This document shows positions 1-8,098 of a stretch of DNA of 64,000 bases, in pieces. The notes beneath the pieces are model-generated. The model saw only the letters and a program-made list of their open reading frames with translations. It made no database searches and was not told the origin of the DNA. Within the stretch, counting starts at the first letter, position 1; each line of letters begins with the position of its first letter. The DNA lies in assembly GCA_027621915.1 (NCBI GenBank), contig JAQCAD010000006.1, positions 1 to 64,000 on the forward strand. The letters run 5' to 3'. Source of the stretch: Pseudomonadota bacterium (lineage in GTDB: Bacteria > Pseudomonadota > Gammaproteobacteria > Steroidobacterales > Woeseiaceae). Made by a program: the position numbers and the translations under genes.

Positions 1-417
1 GACGGCACCACGCACGTGATCTTCGAGCCCGAGGACTTTATTGCGCGACTCGTCGCGCTGGTGCCAAAGCCCCGCGCGCACCTGACGAGGTATCACGGCG
101 TGTTCGCGCCGGCGAGCCCCGACCGGGCACAGGTTGTGCCCAGGATACACGCCGCCGCTGCCACTGAACGTGGCGAGGTATCAGCCACCGATCGGCAACG
201 GGCAATGTCATGGGCACAACGCCTCAGGCGGGTGTTCGCCATTGACATCGAGACCTGCCAGCAGTGCGGCGGCTGGCTGCGCGCCATCGCCAGCATCGAG
301 GCACCGGCGGTCATTGAACGGATTCTCGAGCACCTTGGCCGCGATGCCGGGTCCGTACGGGCCGAAATCGCAGACGTTGCGAACGGCTGCAATGGGTCAA
401 CTGCTGAAATTATATAG
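1..417 (+). CDS. IS91-like (Y2/ISCR type) transposase, C-terminal part
   Basis: The reading frame is open from base 1, so the gene begins outside the window. The visible 138 residues match the C-terminal end of IS91-family rolling-circle transposases: an LTRYHGVFAP segment, then a basic W-A-Q-R-L-x-R-V-F stretch, a C-x2-C pair (CQQCGG) and an IASIE/VIERIL tail. These enzymes move DNA by a rolling-circle-like mechanism. The last 25 or so residues do not resemble the usual tail and run into an inverted repeat, so the end of the gene may be rearranged. The catalytic tyrosines are outside the window, so activity cannot be judged. Confidence 0.8.
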   Translation, partial: DGTTHVIFEPEDFIARLVALVPKPRAHLTRYHGVFAPASPDRAQVVPRIHAAAATERGEVSATDRQRAMSWAQRLRRVFAIDIETCQQCGGWLRAIASIEAPAVIERILEHLGRDAGSVRAEIADVANGCNGSTAEII

Positions 418-461
418 CAATTCTGGCGACCGGCAGGAATGTCGACCATTGCAGCCGTTCG
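380..461. repeat. 16-bp perfect inverted repeat around the transposase end
   Basis: Bases 380-395 and 446-461 are exact reverse complements (CGAACGGCTGCAATGG in the left arm), separated by 50 bases that contain the stop codon of the IS91-like transposase. The DNA could fold into a long hairpin. It may be a terminal structure of the mobile element or a dispersed repeat; the sequence alone does not decide. Confidence 0.65.
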
Positions 462-539
462 TTCCGACGCCTGGTCTACTCCCGCAGTCGGCCAGAAGTG
501 GACATCTACGGAGCACAGGATTTCTTAATCTTTCGATTG

Positions 540-959
540 CTATTCCTCGAGCAATTGCGTTGCCGAACACTCCATCAGATCGGCAGATTCCTGTGGATCC
601 AACGCCGCTAAATCGTTCATGGAAAATTCCCCGTAGTAGTTCATCTTGCAGGGATCGTCTTCCCAGTTGTTTCGCTCGCCGGCTTCCCACGCTCGCTTCT
701 TCCTTTCGTCCTTGTAAGATTTGTACTCCTTCGGGTAATTCAAAAAATCATATCCAAGGTTAGTCCAACACGTCTCCTGTTCCAGTTCACCTGTTAATGC
801 CAGACATCGATCGTTTTCACTAAACCACCGATCATGTAACACCTCTTCAGATACCTGCTCTTGCGCTTCGCTCTCGAACGATATCGCCAAGAATATCGTG
901 GCGATCGTTAGTACTCCCGCGCCACCGATTGCGTGCAAGAAAAGTCTGGATAATTTCAT
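540..959 (-). CDS. Small exported protein of unknown function
   Basis: 139 residues. The N-terminus has a short basic start (MKLSR), a hydrophobic core (about residues 8-28) and a small-residue end (SEAQ), which fits a signal peptide. The mature part is acidic and hydrophilic, with four cysteines (about positions 52, 64, 103 and 131) that could form disulphides in the periplasm. A good ribosome-binding site (GAGGGGTG) precedes the ATG. I do not recognise the family. The IS3 element begins only 46 bases upstream of the start codon, so the native promoter may have been displaced. Confidence 0.6.
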   Translation of the reverse strand: MKLSRLFLHAIGGAGVLTIATIFLAISFESEAQEQVSEEVLHDRWFSENDRCLALTGELEQETCWTNLGYDFLNYPKEYKSYKDERKKRAWEAGERNNWEDDPCKMNYYGEFSMNDLAALDPQESADLMECSATQLLEE

Positions 960-1059
960 TGGTCACCCCTCAATTGGTAAACAAACGTCCGCAAAGTAGT
1001 CCAGCCCCGGTTTGGTGGACACCTTTAAATGTGCGCAATAATGCGTAAGGAGGTGTTCC

Positions 1060-1353
1060 ATGACAAAGAAGAAATACCAACGCTACAGTCCCGAGTTCAA
1101 GCGACATGCGTTAAAGCGAGCAAGCGAAGATCGCGTGACGGACAAGGACGTGTGCGAGGATCTTGGTATCAGCGCGCGTCAACTGCGCCGTTGGCGGGAT
1201 CAGTACCGGCTTTTGGGTGACGAAGCCTTTCCAGGCCAGGGCAGAAATCGAGACGAAGAAATGGCAGAGCTTAAGCGCAAGCTCGCCAAGGCAGAGCAGG
1301 AAAGGGATTTTTTAAAAGATGCGGCGGTTTTCTTTGCCAAGGAGTCGAAATGA
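1060..1353 (+). CDS. IS3-family transposase OrfA (DNA-binding subunit)
   Basis: 97 residues with an N-terminal helix-turn-helix (about residues 10-50, including DLGISARQLRRW) and a C-terminal heptad-like region (EEMAELKRKLAKAEQERDF) that in this family forms a leucine-zipper-like coiled coil. OrfA recognises the element ends. Its stop overlaps the start of orfB as ATGA. A slippery heptamer lies near its 3' end, so a fused OrfAB transposase can be made by -1 frameshifting. AAGGAGGTGTTCC just before the ATG is a very strong ribosome-binding site. Confidence 0.92.
   Translation: MTKKKYQRYSPEFKRHALKRASEDRVTDKDVCEDLGISARQLRRWRDQYRLLGDEAFPGQGRNRDEEMAELKRKLAKAEQERDFLKDAAVFFAKESK
1311..1317 (+). other. 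Probable -1 ribosomal frameshift site
   Basis: T TTA AAA lies in the orfA frame as X XXY YYZ, the classical slippery pattern. After a -1 slip the frame stays open through bases 1317-1349 directly into orfB, which is what production of a fused OrfAB transposase requires in IS3 elements. I did not identify a stimulatory stem-loop with certainty. Confidence 0.6.
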
Positions 1354-2228
1354 GATACGTCTGTATCGATCGGCGCCGCAACCAGTATCCAATGCGAATG
1401 ATGTGCCGCGTGCTGCGCGTTTCGAGAAGCGGTTACTACGCATGGCGAGTCCGGCCTGAGAGTCAGCGAGCGAAGACCGACCGGGAACTAACGGTTTTGA
1501 TCCGCCGCATTCATATCGACAGCGATGGCGTGTATGGGGCAGCGAAGATCACCGCTGAACTCAAAGAAGAAGGTCACCGGTGCGGCAGGCACAAGGTGGC
1601 CCGATTGATGCGAAAAGCGGGACTTAAAGGCTGTCCGAAGCGGCCTTTTAGGGTCACTACACAGCGTGACCCAAGCCACCCGGTAGCGGACAACCTGCTT
1701 GAGCAAGACTTCACCGCGGGTGGTCCGAACGCGCGTTGGGCATCTGACATCACGTACATCTCAACACACCAGGGGTGGTTGTACCTTGCGGTTGTGATGG
1801 ATCTGTATTCACGTCGCATTGTCGGTTGGTCGATGAGTCGCTGGATCAACCGGCACCTGGTGATCGATGCACTCAATATGGCCATTGGCCAGCGCTGTCC
1901 TGAAGGGGAGCTTATCCATCATTCCGATCGTGGCAGCCAGTATACGAGCGATGACTTTCGGGACGAACTCGAAAAAAACAAAATCCAATGCAGCATGAGT
2001 GCGCGGGGTAATTGTTACGATAATGCCGTCGTTGAAAGCTTCTTTGGACTACTGAAACGCGAGCGAGTTAATCGCACCCGATACCTGACAAGAGACGAAG
2101 CCAAGCAAGATATCTTTGATTACATCGAGCGTTTCTATAACAGAAAGCGTCGACACAGCTATCTTGGTAATATAAGTCCGGCTGCGTATGAGAAACGTAA
2201 CCAAAGCCAATTTCAAACGGTCCATTAA
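1350..2228 (+). CDS. IS3-family transposase OrfB (DDE integrase domain)
   Basis: 292 residues. An N-terminal HTH_21-type region (about 40-100) is followed by an rve integrase core. The catalytic triad is visible: the first Asp in WASDITY, the second in HSDRGSQYTS and the Glu in NAVVESFFG, followed by the usual RRHSYLG tail. All landmarks are intact, so the element is probably active or recently so. It overlaps orfA by four bases and is likely made mainly as an OrfAB fusion. Confidence 0.93.
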   Translation: MRYVCIDRRRNQYPMRMMCRVLRVSRSGYYAWRVRPESQRAKTDRELTVLIRRIHIDSDGVYGAAKITAELKEEGHRCGRHKVARLMRKAGLKGCPKRPFRVTTQRDPSHPVADNLLEQDFTAGGPNARWASDITYISTHQGWLYLAVVMDLYSRRIVGWSMSRWINRHLVIDALNMAIGQRCPEGELIHHSDRGSQYTSDDFRDELEKNKIQCSMSARGNCYDNAVVESFFGLLKRERVNRTRYLTRDEAKQDIFDYIERFYNRKRRHSYLGNISPAAYEKRNQSQFQTVH

Positions 2229-2305
2229 ACCGGGGTCGAACCAAAGGGTCAGTAGCAGCCATTTCCAATGTGCTCAATCTTAGCATTTGACCGGCCGCTT
2301 GCCGA

Positions 2306-3279
2306 GCATACCGGCCGTTCGAGTGTCTTCTTTACGGAAACCATGAGGGGCTGGAACCGCAAGCGAAAGCACTGACCCCAAAAATTGCCTTGGCTACTCC
2401 TCAGCGAATCAGCCCTGCGTAGCTGCAATGAACCCCGTACCCGCGCCACAGCGGAACAGGCGCCTCGCCATCCGTCTTCAATTTCTGCTCCGTGCTTACG
2501 AATGCAACGGACGCGAAGTGGCCGATTTTGCTGCGCCTTGCACATAAAGCGGCAATGTCGCCCCAGTTGTGGGGGCGTTTGGCTTCCTTCTCGGGATAAC
2601 GCACGGCCCGCACCACAACCCATTCCGGCCCCTTGCTGTCGCCCAAAAACCAGATGGCTGGATCGACCTTCGGGTTGCCTTGCCACCCCATCAATTGGCG
2701 GCCTTCCTTGACAAGCTGATCCCTCACCACCTGCACTGCGAAGTCGTGCATTTCCCAAGCCGTGATTGGTATTTTCTCGTCCGTGATCAGGTTGACCGGA
2801 TTGACAGGCTTTTTCGTTCTCGCGTCGAACAGGTCCCAGCCCGGATGAGCAGGGATCCAGTCCCCGCCAAAGACCTTCTTCTTCATGGGCATCAGACACG
2901 CACTGCCCTGGCAACCGTCCGCTATCGTAAGCAGTCCGTGCAAGGAGCCCGGCACATTGAGACGCTCGTCCACGTCCTCCAGCCGAATAAAGAAAAGCTG
3001 ATTCCCTAGGCGAAAAGACAGGTGCTCAAGAAACGGCGGCTTCAGGTGCGCGCGTAGCCAGGACTGCAGACCGTCTTGCACCTGGCCATTGAGGTATGCC
3101 CCAGCCGCAGACCAGCATCGCTCGAATTCCGGTGAGGCTTCATGCATTTCGATGTCGTACATGGCGCCTCTCCGGTGATTCGCTATTCCTTCTCGATCCG
3201 CTGGCCTGTGAACAGAGTCGCTAACCCTCCACTTTGTAGCGCGACGAACTACTGCTTTCGGGCGCATACCGGACGTTCG
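2306..3279. repeat. Pair of 16-bp direct near-repeats flanking an unknown gene
   Basis: GCATACCGGCCGTTCG at 2306-2321 and GCATACCGGACGTTCG at 3264-3279 differ at one base and lie 958 bases apart, on either side of the gene at 2401-3162. They may be remnants of a dispersed repeat family or recombination endpoints. Confidence 0.45.
2401..3162 (-). CDS. Hypothetical protein, unknown family
   Basis: 253 residues from the ATG at 3162, which has GGAGAGG five bases upstream; an upstream in-frame extension exists but lacks a comparable site. The protein is soluble-looking, with no signal peptide or membrane span. A conserved-looking C-terminal half contains a run of beta-strand-like segments (AIWFLGD, EWVVVRAVRYP, GHFASVAFVS) after a helical stretch (HDFAVQVVRDQLVKEG). 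This order faintly recalls nuclease-like alpha/beta folds, but I see no clear catalytic motif and assign no function. It sits in accessory DNA next to an insertion sequence. Confidence 0.65.
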   Translation of the reverse strand: MYDIEMHEASPEFERCWSAAGAYLNGQVQDGLQSWLRAHLKPPFLEHLSFRLGNQLFFIRLEDVDERLNVPGSLHGLLTIADGCQGSACLMPMKKKVFGGDWIPAHPGWDLFDARTKKPVNPVNLITDEKIPITAWEMHDFAVQVVRDQLVKEGRQLMGWQGNPKVDPAIWFLGDSKGPEWVVVRAVRYPEKEAKRPHNWGDIAALCARRSKIGHFASVAFVSTEQKLKTDGEAPVPLWRGYGVHCSYAGLIR

Positions 3280-3735
3280 CAGGCCCTCGTTACACTGAGG
3301 ATGATAGACCCCTATTTTCGATTTTTTGTGCGGAGAATCTGGCTTCCGTATGCGCCTTCGCCCAAATAGTCCAGATGGGACCCATCGGTTTTATCGTCAC
3401 AGGCCCAGCCAAAAATCGGCACCACCATGCGATCAGGGCAATTCACGCCAATCGCTCATTTCCAGGCCACTCTCCTCGCTGCCAATCAACTTAGAATAGG
3501 CCTTAACTCATTGTTTTTAAAAAATAAAACACGCTTCAGGCGTCGATTGAACGATTCAAGAAATAGCCCCTTTTTATGACTATAAATCAATGGGTTACAG
3601 AGGACTACAATCTTGTCCCCGTTACACCGAAAAAGGCCCTTTTGTTTTTCTCGACCGCTACAAGCACGTTTATGACTACATTCGGACAAGGGTTTTTGCC
3701 CCCCCCTACGCCCTTAATGACAAACACGTTTCAGG
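3163..3735. other. 573-bp intergenic stretch without a convincing gene
   Basis: Short open frames occur here on both strands, but none has a believable start site, composition or motif. The only notable item is the right copy of the 16-bp direct repeat (3264-3279). The part around 3490-3570 is AT-rich compared with the rest of the window. Confidence 0.5.
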
Positions 3736-3963
3736 ATGAAAAGCCTAGATTCAGATAAGGCAATCAATCCTAAGTCTAGGCATGCTCAACGAATGTCATG
3801 TCTTCAATGTGAATTACCCGAAATCCTTGAGGCAACCAGGCCGCCTGATCCTGAGTTGGTGGACCTGATTGAGCAGGCGTTTCTTGAGGGGCAGATTGAT
3901 AGCCAGAGGGCGGAGTTGGCGTATGTATTCATGATGTGGCATCGCGACAAGCTGGGCTGTTGA
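3736..3963 (+). CDS. Possible small hypothetical protein
   Basis: 75 residues, or 56 if the ATG at 3793 is used. The C-terminal half is amphipathic and acidic (ELVDLIEQAFLEGQ), followed by an aromatic stretch (AYVFMMWHRDK). No family is recognised and neither start has a clear ribosome-binding site. It is retained because the residue pattern looks like a folded helical protein rather than a shadow frame. It lies in accessory DNA close to the tRNA-Arg 3' end. Confidence 0.35.
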   Translation: MKSLDSDKAINPKSRHAQRMSCLQCELPEILEATRPPDPELVDLIEQAFLEGQIDSQRAELAYVFMMWHRDKLGC

Positions 3964-4137
3964 GTTTTCGTCTTTGCTGTTTGGAGTATTCGGCACGCTC
4001 ACCTATTAATTTTGGCGGTGTGTGATCAGGCGATCTGAAGTTACCGTTTTAATGCACAATTTGCGCAAATTGCTACCCACAGCGCTACCCAAGAACAAAA
4101 TGGCTACACCAATGATGATGTAACCCTTTGTTTTATA

Positions 4138-4214
4138 TGGCGCGCCCGGAGAGATTCGAACTCCCGACCGCCTGGTTCGTAGCCAGGTACTCTATCCAAC
4201 TGAGCTACGGGCGC
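4138..4214 (-). tRNA. tRNA-Arg (anticodon ACG)
   Basis: A complete 77-nt cloverleaf: acceptor arm GCGCCCG paired with CGGGCGC, D-arm with GCTCAGTTGGATAGAGT, anticodon arm CCTGG-CTACGAA-CCAGG giving ACG, T-arm with GTTCGAATC, and an encoded CCA end at 4138-4140. The ACG anticodon (inosine after deamination) reads CGN codons. It sits 22 bases downstream of tRNA-Ser and is probably co-transcribed with it. Its 3' end borders the accessory region. Confidence 0.97.
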
Positions 4215-4236
4215 GTTGTATGGTGAAGAAAAATCG

Positions 4237-4329
4237 TGGCGGAGAGAGAGGGATTCGAACCCTCGGTACAGCTTTATACTGTACAACGGTTTAGCAAACC
4301 GCCGCTTTCGACCACTCAGCCATCTCTCC
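4237..4329 (-). tRNA. tRNA-Ser (anticodon GCT)
   Basis: A 93-nt class II tRNA with a long variable arm. Acceptor GGAGAGA pairs with TCTCTCC, the anticodon loop gives GCT (reads AGC/AGU), the T-arm has GTTCGAATC, and CCA is encoded at 4237-4239. The csrA, tRNA-Ser, tRNA-Arg order is common in gammaproteobacteria. Confidence 0.97.
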
Positions 4330-4345
4330 GTTTAATTTTTCTCAT

Positions 4346-4368
4346 CGTGCCATTTCAGGCACGTTTTT
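4346..4368 (+). terminator. Hairpin plus T-run facing the plus strand
   Basis: CGTGCC-ATTTCA-GGCACG followed by TTTTT, and further T-rich sequence, has the form of an intrinsic terminator for plus-strand transcription. There is no plus-strand gene just upstream; on the minus strand it lies between csrA and tRNA-Ser and has no T-run after it. It may stop antisense transcription into csrA. Confidence 0.4.
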
Positions 4369-4526
4369 CGTTTTTCGACGCATTGAGTCGCATTACGAAA
4401 TTGTTCAATTTTCAGATATAGGCCCGTCCGCGCCGATCAGATTTGCAATCAAATACAATCCCGGCAGATTGGGGCTCTGCATCTTACTGATGGGATAACA
4501 CAAGGTAAAGGCGGAATTTCAGCCTG

Positions 4527-4724
4527 TTACTCGGCGGATTCCGGTCCGCCACCACCGCTCTTTTCGCTCTGAATCCGCTCGTAGATCTCTTCCCGGTGCA
4601 CGGCAACGTCCTTTGGGGCGTTGATTCCAATACGCACCTGGTTCCCTTTCACGCCCAGAACGGTGATCGTGACATCGCTCCCGATCATTACCGTCTCGCC
4701 GGCGCGTCGCGTAAGGATAAGCAT
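4527..4724 (-). CDS. csrA: Carbon storage regulator CsrA/RsmA
   Basis: 65 residues, the normal length. It is a dimeric RNA-binding protein that binds GGA motifs near ribosome-binding sites and controls translation of carbon, motility and biofilm genes. The sequence has the typical [15 protein letters not shown] start and the [14 protein letters not shown] core, including the basic and Gly-Asn residues used in RNA contact. The C-terminal tail is Gly/Ser-rich and variable, as usual. GGAGTAGGAA lies just before the ATG; it contains GGA motifs, so autoregulation is possible but not shown. It lies between alaS and the tRNA pair. Confidence 0.96.
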   Translation of the reverse strand: MLILTRRAGETVMIGSDVTITVLGVKGNQVRIGINAPKDVAVHREEIYERIQSEKSGGGGPESAE

Positions 4725-4875
4725 GACTTCCTACTCCTGCCTTATTGGGCATCTGGCCCTTTCTTATTACGCATCATTTCGCTGTTAAGCGGCTGTAATT
4801 GTAGACGAAATTGAGGCGCAGTGCCCCGCAGAGTCTAAATAATGCGCATAGTCCACTGAATTGTTTAAGGAAACA

Positions 4876-7473
4876 TCAGCCGAGCTGTTCGGAAACCCAG
4901 CCGGGGACCGAGGCAAGGGCTGCATCCAGGGCGTTCGGATCGGTTCCGCCCGCCTGGGCGAAGTCCGGCCTGCCGCCCCCCTTTCCACCCACTTGTTCGG
5001 CGACAGGTTTAATTACGTCGCCCGCGCGAATGCGACTGGTGTTGTTGCTGGTGACCCCGGCAGCGAGTCGCACCTTGCCCTCTTCCACGGATCCAAGCAC
5101 CACGATGGCACTTTGCAGCTTGTCCTTGAACCTGTCGACGGCATCGCGAAGCGTTTTGGCATCCGCTCCATCAATACGACCGGTCAGGACCTTGATGCCA
5201 TCAATCTCTGTTACGTTCTCTGTGGCGTTGGCACCGCCTGTGAGGAGTTGTTGTCTCGTGGCAGCCAACTCTTTTTCCAGATCCCTGTTTCGACGCAAAA
5301 GTTGCTCAACTTTAGCCGCCGCCTGATCGCGAGGAATCTTCAAAACGGCCGCCACAAGTTCCAGCGAACGCTGATTCGCGCTTATCCATTCCATGGCGTA
5401 CTTGCCAGTGACAGCCTCGATTCGCCTGACGCCCGACGCAACGCCGCCTTCAGATGTTATTTTGAATACGCCGATATCACCCGTGCTCGAAACGTGCGTA
5501 CCACCGCAAAGCTCCACCGAATATCCGTCGCCAAGCCGAAGTACGCGAACGTCGTCACCATACTTTTCGCCAAACAGGGCAATAGCGCCGGATGCGACGG
5601 CATCTTCATAACTCATCAGTTTTGTATCAGCGGCCACGTTCCTTCGAACCTGTTCATTGACGAGATCCTCGATCTGCATCAACTGACCGGCCGTTACTGC
5701 TTCGTAATGCGAGAAATCGAATCGGAGTCGATCGGGTGCAACGAGAGAGCCTTTTTGTTGTACGTGATCGCCCAGTACGTTTCGCAACGCCGCGTGCATC
5801 AAATGCGTTGCTGAGTGATTGAGGACGATAGCTGCCCGTCTGTCGCTGTCGACTTTGGCGGACGAGTCCGCCCCGACCTTGATTGTCCCCTGCTGAATTT
5901 TGCCAATATGAACACTGGCTTTCCCGGCTTTCTGAGTGTCTGCAACACGGAACGAACCACTGCCGGATTGAATGGTTCCCGTGTCACCGATCTGCCCACC
6001 GCTTTCCGCATAGAAAGGCGTGCTATCAAGAATCACAACGCCCTCGTCGCCATCTGTCAGCGCACTAACGGACGCGCCATCTTTGTAGAGCGCAAGAATT
6101 TTGCTCGAGGCCTCGACGTTTTCGTAACCTGAAAAACCTGTCTCAACATCTGTCTTGATGCCGGACTGGTCAACAATACCGAACTTGCTTGCAGCGCGGG
6201 CCCTGCCGCGCTGCGCCGTCATCTGTTCCTCGAATCCATGCTGATCTACAGTCAGGCCACGCTCCCGGGCAATGTCAGCGGTCAGATCAACGGGAAAACC
6301 ATAAGTGTCATACAACTTGAACGCGATATCGCCTGGCAGCTCCTTGCTCTTCAAATCACCAATGGCCACTTCAAGAATTTCCATTCCCTGGTCCAGCGTC
6401 TCAGCAAATCGCAGCTCTTCCTTCTCAAGCACCTTTTCCACGTGAGCGCGTGATTTAACAAGCTCGGGATACGCATCACCCATTTCTTTACATAGCGGTC
6501 CGACCAGCTTGTAAAAAAAAGTGTCGTCAACACCCAGCTTTTTGCCGTGGCGAACGGCTCGACGAATGATTCGCCTGAGGACGTATCCTCTACCCTCATT
6601 TCCCGGCAGCACACCGTCGGCAATCAGAAACGAGCACGCGCGAATATGATCGACTATGACATTAAGCGAACTCGAACCGTCACTGGTGACACCTAAAACT
6701 TTCGCCGTGGCAGCGATAAGGTTCGCAAAGAGATCAATATCATAATTGGTAAGCACACCCTGCATAACGGCAGCGGTACGCTCCAGTCCCATGCCGGTGT
6801 CTACGGACGGCTTCGGCAATGGCGTCATATCACCATTCGCCGCACGATCGAATTGCATGAACACGAGATTCCAGATTTCGACGTAGCGATCGCCGTCTTC
6901 ACCCGGCGACCCAGGCGGACCGCCAGGCACTTCCGGCCCATGGTCATAGAAAATCTCGCTGCAGGGTCCGCACGGTCCTGTGTCGCCCATAGCCCAGAAA
7001 TTATCCTTGGCACCCATGCGCGAGAAGCGCCCGGGATCAATTTTCATCGTTTTTAGCCAGATATCGGCTGCTTCGTCGTCGTCCTCGAACACCGTGACCC
7101 ACAGTTTCTCGGCCGGCAATCCCAGCGTTTCGGTCAAAAACTGCCAGGCATATTTGATGGCGTCCTCTTTGAAGTAGTCACCAAAACTGAAATTGCCGAG
7201 CATCTCGAAAAAAGTGTGGTGCCTTGCGGTGTACCCAACATTTTCGAGGTCGTTATGCTTGCCGCCGGCACGCACGCAACGCTGCGACGTGACTGCCCGT
7301 TTGTATCTGCGCTTGTCCACGCCCAGAAAAACGTCTTTGAACTGCACCATGCCTGCATTGGTAAAAAGCAAAGTAGGATCGTTGCCCGGAACGAGCGGCG
7401 AACTGGCGACGATTTCATGCCCGCGCGCCTGGAAGAATTCCAGGAACGCCCGGCGCAGCTCATTGCTGGTCAT
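4876..7473 (-). CDS. alaS: Alanyl-tRNA synthetase
   Basis: About 865 residues, standard for AlaRS. It charges tRNA-Ala in the cytoplasm and edits mischarged Ser/Gly. The N-terminal class II catalytic core is followed by an editing domain with the HSATH and CGGTH zinc/editing motifs (roughly residues 560 and 665), and a C-terminal C-Ala domain with [15 protein letters not shown]. The ATG at 7473 gives [14 protein letters not shown], which aligns with family N-termini; ATG 7482 and TTG 7485 are alternatives, and none has a strong ribosome-binding site. It lies between recX and csrA. Confidence 0.97.
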   Translation of the reverse strand: MTSNELRRAFLEFFQARGHEIVASSPLVPGNDPTLLFTNAGMVQFKDVFLGVDKRRYKRAVTSQRCVRAGGKHNDLENVGYTARHHTFFEMLGNFSFGDYFKEDAIKYAWQFLTETLGLPAEKLWVTVFEDDDEAADIWLKTMKIDPGRFSRMGAKDNFWAMGDTGPCGPCSEIFYDHGPEVPGGPPGSPGEDGDRYVEIWNLVFMQFDRAANGDMTPLPKPSVDTGMGLERTAAVMQGVLTNYDIDLFANLIAATAKVLGVTSDGSSSLNVIVDHIRACSFLIADGVLPGNEGRGYVLRRIIRRAVRHGKKLGVDDTFFYKLVGPLCKEMGDAYPELVKSRAHVEKVLEKEELRFAETLDQGMEILEVAIGDLKSKELPGDIAFKLYDTYGFPVDLTADIARERGLTVDQHGFEEQMTAQRGRARAASKFGIVDQSGIKTDVETGFSGYENVEASSKILALYKDGASVSALTDGDEGVVILDSTPFYAESGGQIGDTGTIQSGSGSFRVADTQKAGKASVHIGKIQQGTIKVGADSSAKVDSDRRAAIVLNHSATHLMHAALRNVLGDHVQQKGSLVAPDRLRFDFSHYEAVTAGQLMQIEDLVNEQVRRNVAADTKLMSYEDAVASGAIALFGEKYGDDVRVLRLGDGYSVELCGGTHVSSTGDIGVFKITSEGGVASGVRRIEAVTGKYAMEWISANQRSLELVAAVLKIPRDQAAAKVEQLLRRNRDLEKELAATRQQLLTGGANATENVTEIDGIKVLTGRIDGADAKTLRDAVDRFKDKLQSAIVVLGSVEEGKVRLAAGVTSNNTSRIRAGDVIKPVAEQVGGKGGGRPDFAQAGGTDPNALDAALASVPGWVSEQLG

Positions 7474-7555
7474 ACGTTTCATCAATTTCGTTGAATCGCG
7501 GACTCTGCCGCTCCTACAGGTGATTCTGCAAAAGCCGGTAGTTTATAGAGATCTG

Positions 7556-8074
7556 TTAGTCATCACCATTCGATCGAACGGCCGACTGGATGTGTTCCTG
7601 CTCGAACCCTCGATATTGAAGAAAGCGCATCTGACGGGCCTTTTCCTTGAATTCGCCAGGTATGCCAGCACCGAATTTTTTGACCCGGACCTCTTGTGCC
7701 AGCGCGAACCAGTCCTTCGCCACTTCTTCCAACGCATCATCGACCACCTCGGGTCGAATCCCACGCTCTTTGAGTTCCTGTCGAATTCGAACGGGCCCCT
7801 TTCCCTGGCTGACTCGTGACTGCAAAAAGCTTTCGGAGAAGCGTTGATCACTTTGCAGATTTTCATCGCGCAGGACACCGACTACCGTCGCCGCGATTCC
7901 GGATTCAAATCCGGCTTTAGTGAGTTTGTTGATGAGTTCATCGTGACCGTATTCACGGCGGGCCAGATAATCCATCGCCTTTTTTCGAACTTCTTTCGGA
8001 TCAGCAAAACGATCGGCCTCTTCCGCCTGGAAGAGGTCATCGTTCAACTCATTGATGGATCGAGGTTCGTTCAT
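7556..8074 (-). CDS. recX: Regulatory protein RecX
   Basis: 172 residues. RecX binds RecA filaments and limits their extension. The three-helix repeats typical of RecX are visible (KAMDYLARREYGHDELINKL, then the GPVRIRQELKERGI region, then a C-terminal QYRGFEQEHIQSAV stretch). It starts 25 bases after the recA stop, in the classical recA-recX order, so the two are probably co-transcribed under SOS control. Confidence 0.95.
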   Translation of the reverse strand: MNEPRSINELNDDLFQAEEADRFADPKEVRKKAMDYLARREYGHDELINKLTKAGFESGIAATVVGVLRDENLQSDQRFSESFLQSRVSQGKGPVRIRQELKERGIRPEVVDDALEEVAKDWFALAQEVRVKKFGAGIPGEFKEKARQMRFLQYRGFEQEHIQSAVRSNGDD

Positions 8075-8098
8075 CGAACCGATTGACGATCAGTCTTG

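Larger units (their letters stand above)
1005..2235 (+). mobile_element. IS3-family insertion sequence, apparently intact
   Basis: About 1.23 kb carrying overlapping orfA and orfB. The ends are imperfect inverted repeats: the left end reads CCCCGGTTTGGTGGAC (1005-1020) and the complement of the right end reads CCCCGGTTTAATGGAC (2220-2235), with two mismatches in 16. I could not see a convincing short target duplication on the two flanks, so the exact outer bases remain uncertain. Confidence 0.85.

Noticed and set aside
3486-3689. Minus-strand 67-codon open frame in the accessory region
   Set aside because: Low-complexity, Lys/Phe-rich composition driven by AT-rich DNA, with no credible start signal.
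4861-5814. Long plus-strand open frame (317 codons)
   Set aside because: It lies entirely opposite alaS, whose frame carries all synthetase motifs; no family features in the plus frame.
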